Shown here: positions 62,872 to 64,000 of the stretch, piece by piece | How the letters are laid out: each line of letters opens with the position of its first letter | How positions within the stretch are numbered: the stretch's first letter is position 1 | Assembly (NCBI RefSeq): GCF_900156045.1 | Contig: NZ_FTMX01000005.1 | Location: forward strand, 434,001-498,000 | Length of the DNA stretch: 64,000 bases | Direction of reading: 5' to 3' | From: Peribacillus simplex | Lineage (GTDB): Bacteria; Bacillota; Bacilli; Bacillales; DSM-1321 | The notes under the pieces: generated by a model | Seen by the model: the letters and a program-made list of their open reading frames with translations, nothing else | Databases searched by the model: none | Told to the model about the DNA's origin: nothing | Made by a program: the position numbers and the translations under genes

Positions 62872-62917
62872 CCTCATTAGATTGAAGAATTTTGCGACAC
62901 TCTTACCGAAAAGGTGG
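62872..62917 (+). repeat. Short direct repeat, copy A
   Basis: About 45 bases starting CCTCATTAGATTGAAGAA and ending CCGAAAAGG. It is repeated with about 85 percent identity at 63199-63243 in the same orientation. The two copies bracket the MITE-related core at 62941. Confidence 0.65.
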
Positions 62918-62940
62918 TTTCTGAAAGAGGGGTTGTGAAA

Positions 62941-63066
62941 TGATTTCCACTCCAGGCACTCGCTTTCCGCAGGCGGTCCGGGAGCCTCCTCGGCGCTCTT
63001 TGCGCCTGTGGGGTCTCCCTTGGAAACGCTTTTCCCGCAGGAGTCTCGTACCTTCCGTTCCAATCA
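62941..63066 (-). repeat. MITE-related core without the GGCT ends
   Basis: On the minus strand this matches the G+C-rich interior of the three MITE copies (GTTGATTGGAACG, GAGACTCCTGCGGGA, GACCCCACAGGCG, GCCGAGGAGGCTC, GCGGAAAGCGAG, GGAAATCA in the same order). The terminal inverted repeats and 8-base duplications are absent. It is either an older relative or a different element sharing the core. The open frames across it are not genes. Confidence 0.72.
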
Positions 63067-63198
63067 ACTGAATACTATAGGGAAACTCACTTTTCTTCAT
63101 ACAAAATGGGGTTCGGAATGGACTGCCCTGAACAATGATAATAAAAAGAAGAATTGGTTATCCTTCATGAATTTATACCTTTTAATATGGAATGAAAC

Positions 63199-63243
63199 CC
63201 TCATTAAATTGAAGAAATTTACGACACCCTGCCGAAAAACTGG
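63199..63243 (+). repeat. Short direct repeat, copy B
   Basis: Second copy of the 45-base repeat (CCTCATTAAATTGAAGAA to CCGAAAAAC), directly joined at its right end to the second-family remnant at 63238. Confidence 0.65.
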
Positions 63244-63330
63244 CTAGCCAAGACCCCGCAAGATGCTAGCTTTGATGAGGCTTAGCAGACAGTCCGTCGA
63301 ATGGGAGCGGATTTATGAAATCAGGCTAGA
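63238..63330 (+). repeat. Second repeat family, remnant B
   Basis: CTGGCTAGCCAAGACC, GAGGCTTAGCAGACAGT and GGGAGCGGATTTATGAAAT align in order with the reverse complement of 19381-19470. Both remnants adjoin first-family elements, so the two families may have been one composite unit. Confidence 0.6.
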
Positions 63331-63383
63331 ACTTTTTTTGAGGGTTTGTAAAATTTGAACGCTGATTGGAACGTTTTTCAAAT

Positions 63384-63429
63384 AAAAAAAACTGCAGGCA
63401 AACTCGTCTTCTGCGAATTTGTCTACAGT
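63384..63429 (-). terminator. Terminator of the cardiolipin synthase gene
   Basis: 16-bp stem with two mismatches (63391-63406 with about 63414-63429) followed on the minus strand by eight T; 40 bases beyond the stop at 63469. Confidence 0.88.
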
Positions 63430-63468
63430 CTGAGCGGCCTATATAATAATGGTCCGCAACTTTAAAAA

Positions 63469-64000
63469 TTATAATATGGGTGATACCAGCCTTGCAATGG
63501 ACTCTTTAAAACGAATCCATTTTGAACGCTTTTCAAACTCTTCAATTGTAAGCTGCCTGCAGACTTCGACATCCTTATAAAAGATCCTTGTCAGTGTCTC
63601 GGCCATTCCTTCATCATAAATGAAGGCATTGACTTCAAAGTTCAATTTAAAACTTCGGACATCAATGTTAGCTGTCCCCACCGAGGAGACCTCTTCGTCG
63701 ACCACGATCATCTTCGCATGAATAAAGCCGTTATCATAGATGTATATTTTAGCTCCCGCTCTTAATAACTGCCCTGCATTGAAAGTTGTTGCCCAATAAA
63801 CGAAAAGGTGATCAGGTTTATTCGGAATCATGATTTTTACATCTAACCCTGATAAGCTGGCAATCCTGAGTGCATCCAATAAACTTGCATCCGGTATGAA
63901 GTAAGGTGTTTGAATGAGAATCGATTTCTTTGCTGAAGATATTAATTTAATATAGCCATTTTTAATTTGTTCCCATTCAGAATCAGGCCCACTTGTCACT
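63469..64000 (-). CDS. cls: Cardiolipin synthase, phospholipase-D type (C-terminal part)
   Basis: The last 176-177 residues of a PLD-superfamily cardiolipin synthase, which joins two phosphatidylglycerols at the membrane. The second HKD motif is intact: [26 protein letters not shown] spans it, with its His, Lys and Asp in the expected spacing. Before it lie IQTPYFIPD and [15 protein letters not shown], and after it the usual FEVNAFIYD and a C-terminal basic segment. The N-terminal membrane helices and first HKD motif lie beyond the window, so the GTG at 63999 is not the true start. Confidence 0.93.
   Translation of the reverse strand, partial: VTSGPDSEWEQIKNGYIKLISSAKKSILIQTPYFIPDASLLDALRIASLSGLDVKIMIPNKPDHLFVYWATTFNAGQLLRAGAKIYIYDNGFIHAKMIVVDEEVSSVGTANIDVRSFKLNFEVNAFIYDEGMAETLTRIFYKDVEVCRQLTIEEFEKRSKWIRFKESIARLVSPIL

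Noticed and set aside
62857-63100. Open frames across the repeat at 63 kb
   Set aside because: They read through the MITE-related core, have no ribosome sites, and similar frames recur in the other repeat copies.

Overview
The window looks like a chromosomal piece of a spore-forming Bacillaceae, probably close to Peribacillus / Bacillus simplex. This rests on AGGAGG-type ribosome sites with many GTG/TTG starts, an L-box lysine riboswitch on dapA, cre-type sites, a LysM-GH18 cortex-hydrolase homologue and a spore-surface-type locus. No rRNA, tRNA or CRISPR array was seen. Several starts were placed by ribosome-binding site rather than by the longest reading frame (12169, 21973, 24951, 28661, 33642, 36358, 40962, 58826, 59045).

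Region 1 (1-12.4 kb, all minus strand) is one long sugar-acid catabolic operon. It encodes two TRAP solute-binding lipoproteins, DctQ and DctM, a LarA-like (DUF2088) protein, an IlvD/Edd dehydratase, an IclR regulator, an FAH-family dehydratase/hydrolase, a split UxaA-type dehydratase (SAF subunit plus catalytic subunit) and a 2-oxoglutarate-semialdehyde-type dehydrogenase cut by the window edge. The likely output is 2-oxoglutarate; the substrate is unknown. Two matching palindromic boxes and a cre-like site lie upstream.

Region 2 (13-34.5 kb) is ordinary core and accessory sequence. It holds a chemoreceptor, a tandem-domain lipoprotein, an ankyrin lipoprotein, a two-component system, a secreted metallophosphoesterase, riboswitch-controlled dapA, a divergent Lrp/EamA pair, an AlkD-type protein, a cre-controlled MFS / M20 amidohydrolase / fused serine dehydratase operon beside an AraC regulator with a GH39-like sensor, and an HPP membrane protein.

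Region 3 (35-53 kb, more A+T-rich) looks like a spore-surface and glycan locus. It has a DUF1360 protein, a Cys-rich surface protein behind a SigK-like promoter, a 48-residue peptide overlapping a JAMM protease, a GT-D glycosyltransferase, an unrecognised protein, a 1665-residue coiled-coil protein with nested 91- and 42-residue repeats, and three intact glycosyltransferases. Between them lie decayed genes: a SAM methyltransferase, cysC and sat (sulfate activation), a GT2 paralogue and an IS110 transposase.

Region 4 (53-64 kb) starts with a four-gene nucleotide-sugar operon (UDP-GlcNAc 2-epimerase, 4,6-dehydratase/5-epimerase, RmlD-like reductase, SDR). It is followed by an ABC exporter, an MFS protein, the LysM-GH18 protein, a benzil-reductase-type SDR and the C-terminal part of a cardiolipin synthase. 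Three copies of a roughly 190-220 bp element with GGCT-tipped inverted ends, each bounded by a perfect 8-bp target duplication, are scattered through the window (19.1, 22.4 and 34.8 kb). A related core without those ends lies at 63 kb.
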